Source: Spirochaetes bacterium GWE1_32_154
GTDB taxonomy: Bacteria; Spirochaetota; GWE2-31-10
Direction: 5' to 3'
Assembly (NCBI GenBank): GCA_001829315.1
Contig: MIAY01000036.1
Location: 1-64,000 of the forward strand
Length of the DNA: 64,000 nt
Made by a program: the position numbers and the translations under genes. Positions 25,572 to 33,750 of this stretch are shown piece after piece (positions within the stretch are counted from its first letter, which is position 1; each line of letters begins with the position of its first letter). The notes below the pieces were generated by a model, which was not told the origin of the DNA, searched no databases, and saw only the letters and a program-made list of their open reading frames with translations.

Positions 25572-26360
25572 ATGAATTATCAAAACGATTATTCAAGGAT
25601 ATATAGATTGATTGAAAAAATTATTGCAAAAAAAATTGGCAAAGCTATTTTTGATTATAAAATGATTGAAAATGGAGATAGAATTCTTGTTGCTGTTTCA
25701 GGCGGAAAAGATTCGATTACTTTATTAAAAGATCTCGTTTCGAGAATGAAATCATTTCCAATTCAATATGAAATTGAAGCTGTTCACATTGAAACAGATT
25801 TCTGCACTTGCTGTAAAAAAACAAAACTTGAAGATATCTTTAAAGAAACCGGCGTGCCGTATCATATATATCCCGTTGCGGTGATGGGTCGTTTAAAACC
25901 CGGTAAAACAATGAATTGTTACTGGTGTTCAAATCAGAGACGTCTTGAACTTATGAAATTAGCAGAAGAACGGAAATGCAATAAAATTGCTTTAGGGCAT
26001 CACCTCGATGATATTGCAGAAACATTATTAATGAATATGATGTTTAAAGGTGAAATGGGCGGTATGTTACCCGTTGTAAAATACAATAAATTCCCATGCA
26101 CGATAATACGTCCCCTTGCTTATGTCAGAGAAGAAGAAATTATCAATTATGCCGGTAAAATGGATATATTAAGTATCGTTTGTACATGCCCGTTCGGGAA
26201 AAAGTCAAAAAGAAAGGAAATTCGTGAAATAATACGGACAATTTCAAAGACAAATCCTAATATACAGGAAAACATCTTAAAATCAATGCATAATGTCGAT
26301 ATGGATTATTTACTTGGAAAAAAACAGGTAATAGAATCAACATCCGATACGTCAAATTAA
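25572..26360 (+). CDS. ttcA: TtcA-like tRNA 2-thiocytidine synthetase (PP-loop ATPase)
   Basis: A 262-residue PP-loop protein. The ATP-binding SGGKDS motif is at about 44-49. The [4Fe-4S] cysteines are a CxxC pair in MNCYWCSNQRR and one in CTCPFGKKSKR, and IALGHHLDDIAETLL is the TtcA/TtuA signature. It would activate C32 of tRNA with ATP and replace its oxygen with sulfur. An additional CTCC motif near residue 78 is unusual. No ribosome binding site is visible before the ATG (see the promoter entry). A perfect 17-bp hairpin follows the stop. Confidence 0.82.
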   Translation: MNYQNDYSRIYRLIEKIIAKKIGKAIFDYKMIENGDRILVAVSGGKDSITLLKDLVSRMKSFPIQYEIEAVHIETDFCTCCKKTKLEDIFKETGVPYHIYPVAVMGRLKPGKTMNCYWCSNQRRLELMKLAEERKCNKIALGHHLDDIAETLLMNMMFKGEMGGMLPVVKYNKFPCTIIRPLAYVREEEIINYAGKMDILSIVCTCPFGKKSKRKEIREIIRTISKTNPNIQENILKSMHNVDMDYLLGKKQVIESTSDTSN

Positions 26361-26361
26361 G

Positions 26362-26399
26362 AGGAGCCTCTAAAAATATTTATATTTTTAGAGGCTCCT
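26362..26399. terminator. Perfect 17-bp hairpin between convergent genes
   Basis: Arms AGGAGCCTCTAAAAATA and its exact complement enclose a 4-base loop. It starts immediately after the ttcA stop and lies 26 bases from the end of the convergent lipoprotein gene. The AT-rich inner half gives A/T tracts on both strands, so it may work as a bidirectional terminator. Confidence 0.7.
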
Positions 26400-26424
26400 T
26401 GAATTAAAAATAAACAAAAGTTAA

Positions 26425-27465
26425 TTAAAATCTTCCTTTAACAACTTCTGACTCTTTAATTATATTTGCATTAACCAATGCCCGTTGATATGATGTTGAT
26501 TCTCTTGACATTCTTACCGTTGCTCCGCTTATACCATCTGATGAATTCTGAACGGTTTTTGTAGCTCCTGAAGTTGCATCTAAGCCAAAAAAGTTTTCTT
26601 TATTGATTCCTTTTGCATATTTTTGATTAGTCCAGTCAATTAGTGAAGTGTATTTTCTTGCGTCCTTACCTGTCAGAAATTGCTCTATAGCTTTGTAATT
26701 ACCAGCCCATCCGCCATTTGCATAAAAACCATAAACCGGCTCCATAGCTACACTTTTACCATCAACAAAAGAAACACCGGCTTTTTCAAGAAATTCTTTT
26801 ATTGTTGAAGTGGGGGTTAAACCTTTAAACGTACCTCTTCCGGTATAAATATAACTATCTCTATAAAAACCAAATAAATTTTTATCAGATAAATCACTCC
26901 ATTGTACTGGTTTTAGTGAGCCGGAACCCGAAGTTCTTGTTGAAGGTACTATTCCGCCATTGCCAATTGTTAAAGAATCAATAGTTTTATTAAAATCAAA
27001 TTTAGAATCAAATTTCATTTCAAACATATAGCGCGTCATTGGCTCGACAAAAGCAAATGCGATTACACCGTCTTTTGAAACACCAACAGAATAAAATGAC
27101 ATTAAATCATTTGTTTTAATAGTAAACATAGATGCACCTTTTTTATATTCATTAGTCCCTGATTGTGGTGTCGCTGCCGTTGGAGTAATTGAATAATCAA
27201 TTTTTACATCAGCGTTTGTATCCTGTCTTGTTTTCCATTCGCCTTTTTTATTTTTTACATAAAACAGAATTTTTGCGTCTGTTATTTTTGATTTTTTATC
27301 AAGCGTTAATGTCGTTTCAATTTTCTGTGTTGCGTCAGATAATAAAACACCTTGAGCCTCACCTTGCCATGAATATCCTGTATAAATTCCTGAATAATCT
27401 TTACAACTCATATATACCAAACTCAGAAAAAGTACGACTGCTAAAAACAAATAATGTTGTTTCAT
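26425..27465 (-). CDS. Lipoprotein with FMN-binding-like SGAT motifs, function unknown
   Basis: A 346-residue lipoprotein: a hydrophobic signal and lipobox VYMSC put the acylated Cys at about residue 21. The mature part begins YSGIYTGYSWQGEAQG. Near the C-terminus there are two related motifs, LDATSGATKT and DGISGATVRMS, the second followed by a helix ending RALVNANI. The DxxSGAT(T/S) pattern is how RnfG/NqrC-type FMN-binding domains bind phosphoester-linked flavin, but here the flanks differ, so flavin binding is only a possibility. It is a single-gene unit with GGAG before ATG. No enzymatic family is recognised. Confidence 0.55.
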   Translation of the reverse strand: MKQHYLFLAVVLFLSLVYMSCKDYSGIYTGYSWQGEAQGVLLSDATQKIETTLTLDKKSKITDAKILFYVKNKKGEWKTRQDTNADVKIDYSITPTAATPQSGTNEYKKGASMFTIKTNDLMSFYSVGVSKDGVIAFAFVEPMTRYMFEMKFDSKFDFNKTIDSLTIGNGGIVPSTRTSGSGSLKPVQWSDLSDKNLFGFYRDSYIYTGRGTFKGLTPTSTIKEFLEKAGVSFVDGKSVAMEPVYGFYANGGWAGNYKAIEQFLTGKDARKYTSLIDWTNQKYAKGINKENFFGLDATSGATKTVQNSSDGISGATVRMSRESTSYQRALVNANIIKESEVVKGRF

Positions 27466-27519
27466 AAAAAACTCCTTAAAATTACTGCATTTAATTCATT
27501 ATATATTAATATCCTACTA

Positions 27520-27548
27520 TTGCAATAGTATTTAAAAAATAGTATCAT
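27520..27548 (+). promoter_or_regulatory. Promoter candidate of the quinone operon
   Basis: TTGCAA, a 17-base spacer and TATCAT lie 30 bases before the UbiA start. A run of nine G (27564-27572) follows and doubles as the ribosome binding site. Confidence 0.5.
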
Positions 27549-27577
27549 TATTCTGTTAAAAATGGGGGGGGGTGAAT

Positions 27578-28489
27578 ATGCGTATAGACTATACTGTATC
27601 TGTTAAAATCTTTCTTGCCTGGTGGAAAGCGTTTAGACCTTTATCACTTTCAATAGCATTAGTATCTTGCGGACTTGGCGTAATGTTGTCGTATTATTAT
27701 CAGAAGTTTGTCATTATTAATGCCGTTCTTGTAATTATAGCTGGCGGTCTTCTTCAAGCCGGTGTGAATCTGATTAATGACTTCTTTGAATATAAACAAA
27801 GAAAATTACATGATAAAATCCCCGAGTTACAACTTTTTGGTGCAACACGTAATCTTGTTGAATGGGGAATTTTTCTTACCGGTCTCGGGTGTTTCGCTCT
27901 TGTTATTCCTATTGGTTTATATCTTGTATATGTAACAGGAATCCCGCTTTTAATTCTTGGTATAATCGGTTTTGCCGGTGGTTATTTTTATACCGGGTAT
28001 CCGTTTTGTTATAAAAACAAAGGTTTAGGTGTTGTTTTTGTTTTTTTTCTGATGGGGGTATTTATGATTACCGGTTCATTTTATGCCATTACAGGAACTA
28101 TTTCAAAAGAAATTGTATTAATATCAATTCCTGTCAGTTTACTGGTAAGTGCTATTTTACTGACTAACGAGCTTCGCGATTATGAAGCTGATAAAAGTCA
28201 TGATCTGAAAACACTGGTGGTCAGATGCGGGTTATTAACGGGAAAAATACTATATATACTTCTGGTATTATTAGCATATATTGTATCAATTATTCTATTT
28301 TTTAATGGTCTGTTTCCCCATTTATATTTTATATTTTTAGGGTTACCGTTTGTTTTTTTGTCTTATCATCATATAATTAAACCGGAAGGTAAAAGAAAAT
28401 TTGCTATACCGTTTATGATGATTCATCATATTTTTTTTGGAACAGCATTTATCGCAACATATTATCTTAATAGTTTTTCATTCAAATAA
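27578..28489 (+). CDS. UbiA-family prenyltransferase (MenA-like)
   Basis: About 303 residues and eight to nine membrane helices. The first aspartate-rich region is degenerate (LINDFFEYKQ, with one Asp rather than three), whereas the second, ELRDYEADKSHDLKTL, is canonical for DHNA octaprenyltransferase (MenA)-like enzymes. It would attach a polyprenyl chain to an aromatic quinone precursor. The downstream polyprenyl synthase could supply that chain. The start is ATG at 27578, or GTG 6 bases earlier. The ribosome binding site is a nine-G tract, a potentially slippery sequence. Confidence 0.8.
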   Translation: MRIDYTVSVKIFLAWWKAFRPLSLSIALVSCGLGVMLSYYYQKFVIINAVLVIIAGGLLQAGVNLINDFFEYKQRKLHDKIPELQLFGATRNLVEWGIFLTGLGCFALVIPIGLYLVYVTGIPLLILGIIGFAGGYFYTGYPFCYKNKGLGVVFVFFLMGVFMITGSFYAITGTISKEIVLISIPVSLLVSAILLTNELRDYEADKSHDLKTLVVRCGLLTGKILYILLVLLAYIVSIILFFNGLFPHLYFIFLGLPFVFLSYHHIIKPEGKRKFAIPFMMIHHIFFGTAFIATYYLNSFSFK

Positions 28490-28504
28490 ATTCAGGGAGT
28501 TACT

Positions 28505-30436
28505 ATGATAAAAAAGAAAATAGTAGTAATCGGTGCCGGTTATGCCGGAGTTCACGCGGTTAAAGAGCTTGAACATACAATTGGGAAAAAAACAGAAATA
28601 ACTCTTATAGATAAACACCCGTATCACACGTTAATGACTGAGTTACATGAAGTTGCCGGCTCCCGTGTTGATGTTGACTCGGTAAAAGTCAGTCTTGATA
28701 CATTATTTTCAGGTAAAAATGTATCTGTTATAATAGATAAAGTAGAGACTGTTGACTTTGATAAGCAAATTATAAAAACCTGTAATAGTCAATTTGAATA
28801 TGATTATCTTATTATCGCAACCGGTGCAGAACCTGTTTTCTTTAATATACCGGGAGTCAGAGATTACAGTTATACCCTCTGGTCATTGGAGGATGCAATA
28901 AAACTTCGCCGTCATATAGAAGATTCTTTTTTTATGGCATCTAAAGAATATGATGTAGAAAAAAGAAAACAACTACTCAGGTTTGTAATTGCCGGAGGTG
29001 GTTTTACCGGTATAGAAATGGCAGGAGAATTGATTGAATGGCAAAAAAAACTAGTAGAAGAATATAGAATAAATCCAAATGAGGTTGAATTAATACTTGT
29101 TGAAGCAATGGGATGTATTCTACCTTTATTTGATGCAGATTTACAAAAGAAAAGTATGAAATACCTTACCAAAAAAGGTGTTACAGTCATGGTTAATTCT
29201 AAAATCACAGAAGTAAATAAAAATGGTGAAATTTTCACAAAAAATGGCGACAAAATATTCAGTAATACTTTGATCTGGACATGCGGTGTTGAAGGCGGAA
29301 CTTTTGCCGGTAATCTGAATATAAAAAAAGGTAAAAGTGTTTTGTGGGAATGTGATATAAATGACCCGAATAAACAATGTACAATAATAGAAGGTTCATC
29401 AGATAAATCTCAAAGTTACGAAAAAGCCTTTGGTCGCATTCTGGTTCGCCAGACTATGCAATCTGAATCTTTTGATAATGTGTATATTGCCGGAGATATT
29501 GTGTGGTTTATTAATAATGCAAAACCATTACCTCAAATTGTTGAAACAGCAATTCAAACAGGAAAAAAAACTGCTCACAATATCATAGCTTCGATACAAG
29601 GTAAACCGTTAAAAAACCTGAAGCCGGTATATCATGGGTTTATGGTTTCAATCGGAAGTTCTTTTGCTGTAGCATCAATAATGAATATAAAAATGTCAGG
29701 CTTTATAGCAATCGCTTTTAAACATCTAATCAATATTCATTATATGTATGAAATTACAAAGTTAAATGGAATATGGGGTTATATACGAAACCATTTTCTT
29801 GATGTACATGATAATCGTTCATGTATCGGAGGACACGCTACTAAGAAAGTTCGCATATACTGGGTGATACTGTTAAGAATATTTCTCGGTATCATGTGGC
29901 TTACACAAGGCGGATCAAAAATAGCCGATGGCTGGCTGAATCCGGAAACTATTTATATCGTGAATATTTCTGATAGTGTAACTGCGGCAACTTCCGAAGA
30001 AAGTAGCGCCCCGGAAAGTGATGAAAAATCAAGTGAAAATACAAACGCCATATTTAAAGAACCACCCGGTGTTTATACATGGTTTGAAGAATCAGTTATA
30101 AAAAAAGCCCCTTTTGTCTTTCAGGCCGGTGTTGTTATAACCGAGGTGCTTTTTGGATTGGCATTTATTGGTGGTTTATTTACGTTTATGGCTGCAATCG
30201 GGTCACTTGGAATGGTAATTATGTTTATTGTTTCCGGGATGGCAGGGTATGATGTTTTATGGTATTTTTTTTCCGGTATCGTTATGCTCGGTGGTGCAGG
30301 AAGAGGTTTTGGCCTTGACTACTGGGTAATCCCACGTATAAAAAAATGGTGGAACGGTTTACATCTTGTAAAAAAGCTCTACCTGTTTATCGATGAACCT
30401 GTTTGTAAGAAAAAAAAGATAAAGGATGCACAGTGA
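28505..30436 (+). CDS. NDH-2-type NADH:quinone oxidoreductase fused to a DoxX-like membrane domain
   Basis: A 643-residue fusion. Residues 1-430 are a type II NADH dehydrogenase: FAD-binding VIGAGYAGVHA at the N-terminus, a second dinucleotide site FVIAGGGFTGIEMAG at about 161, and VYIAGDIVWF near 327. Residues about 450-625 are a DoxX-like four-helix membrane domain (RIFLGIMWLTQGGSKI, FGLAFIGGLF, GGAGRGFGLDYW) with a Ser/Glu-rich loop inserted at about 490-520. NDH-2 passes electrons from NADH to quinone without pumping. The DoxX part may anchor the enzyme or add a quinone-related function. It lies between the prenyltransferase and polyprenyl synthase genes. Confidence 0.87.
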   Translation: MIKKKIVVIGAGYAGVHAVKELEHTIGKKTEITLIDKHPYHTLMTELHEVAGSRVDVDSVKVSLDTLFSGKNVSVIIDKVETVDFDKQIIKTCNSQFEYDYLIIATGAEPVFFNIPGVRDYSYTLWSLEDAIKLRRHIEDSFFMASKEYDVEKRKQLLRFVIAGGGFTGIEMAGELIEWQKKLVEEYRINPNEVELILVEAMGCILPLFDADLQKKSMKYLTKKGVTVMVNSKITEVNKNGEIFTKNGDKIFSNTLIWTCGVEGGTFAGNLNIKKGKSVLWECDINDPNKQCTIIEGSSDKSQSYEKAFGRILVRQTMQSESFDNVYIAGDIVWFINNAKPLPQIVETAIQTGKKTAHNIIASIQGKPLKNLKPVYHGFMVSIGSSFAVASIMNIKMSGFIAIAFKHLINIHYMYEITKLNGIWGYIRNHFLDVHDNRSCIGGHATKKVRIYWVILLRIFLGIMWLTQGGSKIADGWLNPETIYIVNISDSVTAATSEESSAPESDEKSSENTNAIFKEPPGVYTWFEESVIKKAPFVFQAGVVITEVLFGLAFIGGLFTFMAAIGSLGMVIMFIVSGMAGYDVLWYFFSGIVMLGGAGRGFGLDYWVIPRIKKWWNGLHLVKKLYLFIDEPVCKKKKIKDAQ

Positions 30437-31398
30437 GTTTTTTTGATGAGAAATATCCTTTACTTCAAGTGTCTGTTGATAAAGTAAAGAAAAAAATGCT
30501 TGATGAATTACAGAGAAGTCATCCATTGATTCGTGAACCGCTCACTCAGTTTGTATCCGGTGGCGGTAAATATTTAAGAGCCGGTTTTTATCTTCTTGCC
30601 ACTTATTTTGGTGAATCACACAATGATGAAAAACACATAACTATAAGTGCTTCTATAGAAATGCTTCATATCGCAACGATGATTCATGATGATATCATAG
30701 ATAATACTGTTATGAGAAGAAAACAGAAAACAATTCATTCAATATTAGGCAAACACAAAGGCGTTTTAGTTGGTGATTATTTATTATCAAAGACATTTGA
30801 AATGACTGTTGAATACGCTTCTCATGATGAAATTAAAGAATTATCTAAAACGATAACAAAATTATGTGAAAGTGAATTAGATCAATCACGATTTATATTT
30901 TATCAATCATTATCATTCAGACAATATTTAAAACGGATAGCCGGTAAAACAGCCTCACTATTTTCATTAAGCATGTATCTCGGTGCAAAACAAAGCGGTT
31001 GTGACGAAAAAACCGTTCTACGATTAAGTAAAGTGGGGTATTTTATTGGAATGTCATTTCAAATTATTGACGATTTGCTTGATTATACAGGAGATGCAAA
31101 GGTTTTTGGTAAACCGGTATACAATGATTTAAAAGAAGGTATTTATACAATACCGATTTTATATGCCTTACAGGAAAAACCGTCACTCAAGGTGTTATTA
31201 GAAAAAAAATTATTTATTACATTTCCTGTAAAAAAAATTGTTTCAGTTATTCATACAACAAAAGCATTACAAAGGACAAAAGATTTAGCTCTTAAATATG
31301 TGGAAAAAGCAATTAAAGAACTTGAACTGCTCCCTGAAACTGCAGCTACATGCATAATAAAACAATGCACATTAGATCTTGTTAATAGACAATATTGA
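30433..31398 (+). CDS. Polyprenyl diphosphate synthase (trans-isoprenyl, long-chain)
   Basis: A 321-residue trans-prenyl synthase. The first Asp-rich motif appears as MIHDDIIDN (about 84-90) and the second as QIIDDLLDYTGD. GGGKYLRAGF binds the homoallylic diphosphate. It elongates farnesyl or geranyl diphosphate with IPP to make the quinone side chain. The start is GTG and overlaps the NDH-2 stop, so it is translationally coupled. It closes the UbiA, NDH-2, polyprenyl synthase operon. Confidence 0.9.
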   Translation: MSFFDEKYPLLQVSVDKVKKKMLDELQRSHPLIREPLTQFVSGGGKYLRAGFYLLATYFGESHNDEKHITISASIEMLHIATMIHDDIIDNTVMRRKQKTIHSILGKHKGVLVGDYLLSKTFEMTVEYASHDEIKELSKTITKLCESELDQSRFIFYQSLSFRQYLKRIAGKTASLFSLSMYLGAKQSGCDEKTVLRLSKVGYFIGMSFQIIDDLLDYTGDAKVFGKPVYNDLKEGIYTIPILYALQEKPSLKVLLEKKLFITFPVKKIVSVIHTTKALQRTKDLALKYVEKAIKELELLPETAATCIIKQCTLDLVNRQY

Positions 31399-31452
31399 AA
31401 CTGTCAGAAAATTGGTATTAAAATATACTTTTATTTAATTGAGTAAATTTAA

Positions 31453-31481
31453 TTGATTTTTAAACTGTTATGGTTTATTAT
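31453..31481 (+). promoter_or_regulatory. Promoter of the first duplicated secreted-protein gene
   Basis: TTGATT, a 17-base spacer and TATTAT lie about 48 bases before the ATG. The second copy has a comparable TATCAT at 32006-32011 but a poor -35, so the duplication seems to have split off just inside the promoter. Confidence 0.6.
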
Positions 31482-31487
31482 CTAAAA

Positions 31488-31926
31488 ATAACAGTTTGAT
31501 GCTATTTGAAAAAAATCTGGAGGATTTTAATGAGAAAGATTATTATTACTTTACTTATGCTTATAACTGCAGTTTCTTTTATGAGCGCTTATGATTTTGG
31601 TGCTGATGATACACAAAACTTAAATAAAGTTTTTATGGACAACTACAAAAAAGTTAACGATTTCATTTTCGTTGGTGCTGTTAATGTAAAATATAGTAAT
31701 GCAAATATTACAAGTGTTGCACTTGATGGTAAAGGTTCATTAACTATTATCGGTAGAGCTGATGCTAAACAAAACGCTATAGATATTTGGGCTATGCAAG
31801 TATTTGTTAAACAAATAAAAATTACTCATACTGCAAAAGGTAAAGTAATGTTAGTTACTACACAACTACCAATCAATATTGGTGGCAAAAAATAATTCTA
31901 TTTGCTAATTAAATCAAAACTGTTAT
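31488..31926 (+). repeat. Tandem duplication unit 1
   Basis: This unit is nearly identical to 32014-32452 and includes the 5' leader, the gene and the start of the 3' UTR. It is bounded by an inverted pair: ATAACAGTTTGAT at the left end and AATCAAAACTGTTAT at the right end. These are complementary apart from one extra base. Confidence 0.8.
31530..31895 (+). CDS. Small secreted protein, tandem copy 1, function unknown
   Basis: A 121-residue protein with a clear signal peptide (MRKIIITLLMLITAVSFMSA, cleavage probably after Ala20), giving a mature protein of about 100 residues beginning YDFGADDTQNLN. The predicted structure is mixed beta, with KVNDFIFVGAVNVKY, SVALDGKGSLTIIGR and KQIKITHTAKGK. 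There are no cysteines in the mature part. The start is fixed by GGAGG 7 bases upstream, not the earlier ATG at 31506. It differs from copy 2 by a few codons, mostly at the C-terminus. No family is recognised. A Rho-independent terminator follows. Confidence 0.7.
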   Translation: MRKIIITLLMLITAVSFMSAYDFGADDTQNLNKVFMDNYKKVNDFIFVGAVNVKYSNANITSVALDGKGSLTIIGRADAKQNAIDIWAMQVFVKQIKITHTAKGKVMLVTTQLPINIGGKK

Positions 31927-31934
31927 ATACGATC

Positions 31935-31959
31935 AAAGCCGGCTTTTGTCGGCTTTTTT
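31935..31959 (+). terminator. Rho-independent terminator after copy 1
   Basis: Stem arms AAAGCCG and CGGCTTT enclose a short loop and are followed by a run of T. It lies 40 bases after the stop of the first duplicated gene. Confidence 0.8.
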
Positions 31960-32013
31960 CATTATTTAATACAATTTATTTGCTTTTTTATTTAACTTGA
32001 TATAGTATCATAC

Positions 32014-32452
32014 AATAACAGTTTGATGCTATTTGAAAAAAATCTGGAGGATTTAATGAGAAAGATTATTGTTACTTTACTTATGCTTATAACTGCAGTT
32101 TCTTTTATGAGCGCTTATGATTTTGGTGCTGATGATACACAAAACTTAAATAAAGTTTTTATGGATAACTACAAAAAAGTTAACGATTTCATTTTCGTTG
32201 GTGCTGTTAATGTAAAATATAGTAATGCAAATATTACAAGTGTTGCACTTGATGGTAAAGGTTCATTAACTATTATCGGTAGAGCTGATGCTAAACAAAA
32301 CGCTATAGATATTTGGGCTATGCAAGTATTTGTTAAACAAATAAAAATTACTCATACTGCAAAAGGTAAAGTAATGTTAGTTACTACACAACTTCCAATC
32401 AGTATTGGCGGTGGAAAATTATTCTAATTGTTAATTAAATCAAAACTGTTAT
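32014..32452 (+). repeat. Tandem duplication unit 2
   Basis: The second copy of the unit at 31488-31926, with the same leader, ribosome binding site, gene and inverted end words. Differences are a handful of mostly silent substitutions and a changed last few codons, so duplication or gene conversion is recent. Confidence 0.8.
32056..32427 (+). CDS. Small secreted protein, tandem copy 2, function unknown
   Basis: A 123-residue near-identical paralogue of the gene at 31530-31895. The signal peptide is MRKIIVTLLMLITAVSFMSA and the mature start is the same. The C-terminus ends ISIGGGKLF instead of INIGGKK. The start is fixed by GGAGG 6 bases upstream. Two copies with conserved control sequences suggest selection for high dose of an abundant envelope or periplasmic protein; this is inference. 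A perfect palindromic terminator follows. Confidence 0.7.
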   Translation: MRKIIVTLLMLITAVSFMSAYDFGADDTQNLNKVFMDNYKKVNDFIFVGAVNVKYSNANITSVALDGKGSLTIIGRADAKQNAIDIWAMQVFVKQIKITHTAKGKVMLVTTQLPISIGGGKLF

Positions 32453-32456
32453 AAAC

Positions 32457-32484
32457 AAAAAAGTCGACCATGGTCGACTTTTTT
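32457..32484. terminator. Perfect palindromic bidirectional terminator
   Basis: A 28-base perfect palindrome (AAAAAAGTCGACCA and its complement) provides a stem with a T run on either strand. It serves the plus-strand copy 2 gene, and its end overlaps the stop codon of the convergent lipoprotein gene. Confidence 0.85.
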
Positions 32485-33043
32485 ATTGTGGTATAATATG
32501 AAAACTTCCTTCACCGTTTAAATCAAGATCATTAATTATAATAGTATTTGACAGTTTAATAATACCGGAGAAATTATCCGGAAGTTTTGCAGAATTTATT
32601 GCCTTAGTCAATAGATCTTCCAATATCATATAACTGTTTTGAACAGAAACTTTATATTGTTTTCTAAATGCATACACCTTATAAAATATGATTTCGCCTC
32701 TTTCTGCTAAATAAAAACTATTATTATCAAGCCTCACATCAAGATAATTAAGCTCCAATTGTGTTGATAAGTAATTTTCATCTGCACTATCTTCGATATA
32801 AGCAACACCATTATCATCGATAGTAAAATAAAAACCCTTAACAGCGAGCGTTTTTAATCTTCCTAAAACATACTGTTTAAAAGATTCAATTGATTCAGGA
32901 GAATCAAGAGCCGGAGTTAATATCTGATAGCCAATTGACACTTTTCTTTCTTTTTTTATTTCAAAATGCTTACACGAAGAAGTGAACATAAGAAAGCCGA
33001 ACAATAGAGCTCTAAAATAAAATAACTTGCGAATTGTCATCAT
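32483..33043 (-). CDS. Lipoprotein, function unknown
   Basis: A 186-residue lipoprotein with signal and lipobox ending FMFTSSC (acylated Cys about residue 23). The mature part has a beta-rich core (VSIGYQILTPALDS, FTIDDNGVAYIED, LNYLDVRLDNN) and a helical C-terminal half ending in short strands. No family is recognised. It begins inside the last codons of cheD (overlap about 30 bases), so the two are translationally coupled. Adjacent ATG codons at 33043 and 33040 are both possible starts. The link to cheD suggests expression with chemotaxis genes but not a shared function. Confidence 0.55.
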   Translation of the reverse strand: MMTIRKLFYFRALLFGFLMFTSSCKHFEIKKERKVSIGYQILTPALDSPESIESFKQYVLGRLKTLAVKGFYFTIDDNGVAYIEDSADENYLSTQLELNYLDVRLDNNSFYLAERGEIIFYKVYAFRKQYKVSVQNSYMILEDLLTKAINSAKLPDNFSGIIKLSNTIIINDLDLNGEGSFHIIPQ

Positions 33044-33599
33044 CTTTTTTCTCACTAAGTGTATTCTTGTATTTAAGCTCATTTTGTATTGTTAGCTGAG
33101 CGAGTGTTTTATCGTTCTTACGCATAAGAACTTTTTTTGTAGGCGGAAAAAATAAAATTGTTCGTGCAAAATCTTTTCCGATATCACCGGATATAATCGG
33201 AATTCCCTCTTCTGCAAGATATTCTTTAATGAACACAATATTATTTCTTCCAATATTTAGATTTTCGTTATCGATTTTAAGTATATTTCCGCCGCCAAAA
33301 ACTTTCGCCTTTAAATGTGATTTATTAATACCCTTTTTCATAAGTTCATTAATAAGAACCTCCATTGCATACATGCCATATCTACCCGACTTTGATTTCC
33401 CGATGTCAGTTTCAGAAATTTTCCCCGGAAGCATGAAATGATTCATTCCGGCAAAGTTGGTGTGATCGGCATAGAGACAAACGGAAATACAAGACCCGAG
33501 AATGGTTTGAATGATTACATCCTGATCTGAAACAAACCATTCACCCATATCAATATTCACAATCACTTTTTTAAATTTTGAATTATAATAACTATTCAT
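33012..33599 (-). CDS. cheD: Chemoreceptor glutamine deamidase CheD
   Basis: A 195-residue CheD protein. The catalytic Cys37 is in ILGSCISVCLY and the His54 in FAGMNHFMLP. GRYGMYAMEVLINEL and KVFGGGNIL are family motifs. CheD deamidates receptor glutamines and, with CheC, tunes chemotaxis signalling. No other chemotaxis gene is nearby, so it is a stand-alone copy. The ATG at 33599 is supported by AAGAGG 6 bases upstream; this site lies inside a dispersed hairpin repeat, so the repeat supplies the translation signal. Confidence 0.92.
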   Translation of the reverse strand: MNSYYNSKFKKVIVNIDMGEWFVSDQDVIIQTILGSCISVCLYADHTNFAGMNHFMLPGKISETDIGKSKSGRYGMYAMEVLINELMKKGINKSHLKAKVFGGGNILKIDNENLNIGRNNIVFIKEYLAEEGIPIISGDIGKDFARTILFFPPTKKVLMRKNDKTLAQLTIQNELKYKNTLSEKKDDDNSQVILF

Positions 33600-33602
33600 A
33601 TA

Positions 33603-33689
33603 AGCCTCTTGCAAAAAAACCTAAAATTTACAAACTTTTTGCATGGGGCTTCTTCTAACACAATTGTATTGCATTAGAAGAAGCCCCAT
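33603..33689 (-). repeat. Dispersed nested-hairpin element, truncated copy 3
   Basis: It contains the GCCTCTTGCAAAAA word, a TTTTTGCA(T) partner and a strong hairpin with arms GGGGCTTCTTCTAA/TTAGAAGAAGCCCC. It lacks the outer half seen in copies 1, 4 and 5. It lies between argS and cheD, both minus strand, and contributes the cheD ribosome binding site. Confidence 0.65.
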
Positions 33690-33750
33690 ATTAATTCCAT
33701 TTATATTTTTTAATAGTATAGTATAATTTTATTGAAAAAGGTTTTAAAAT

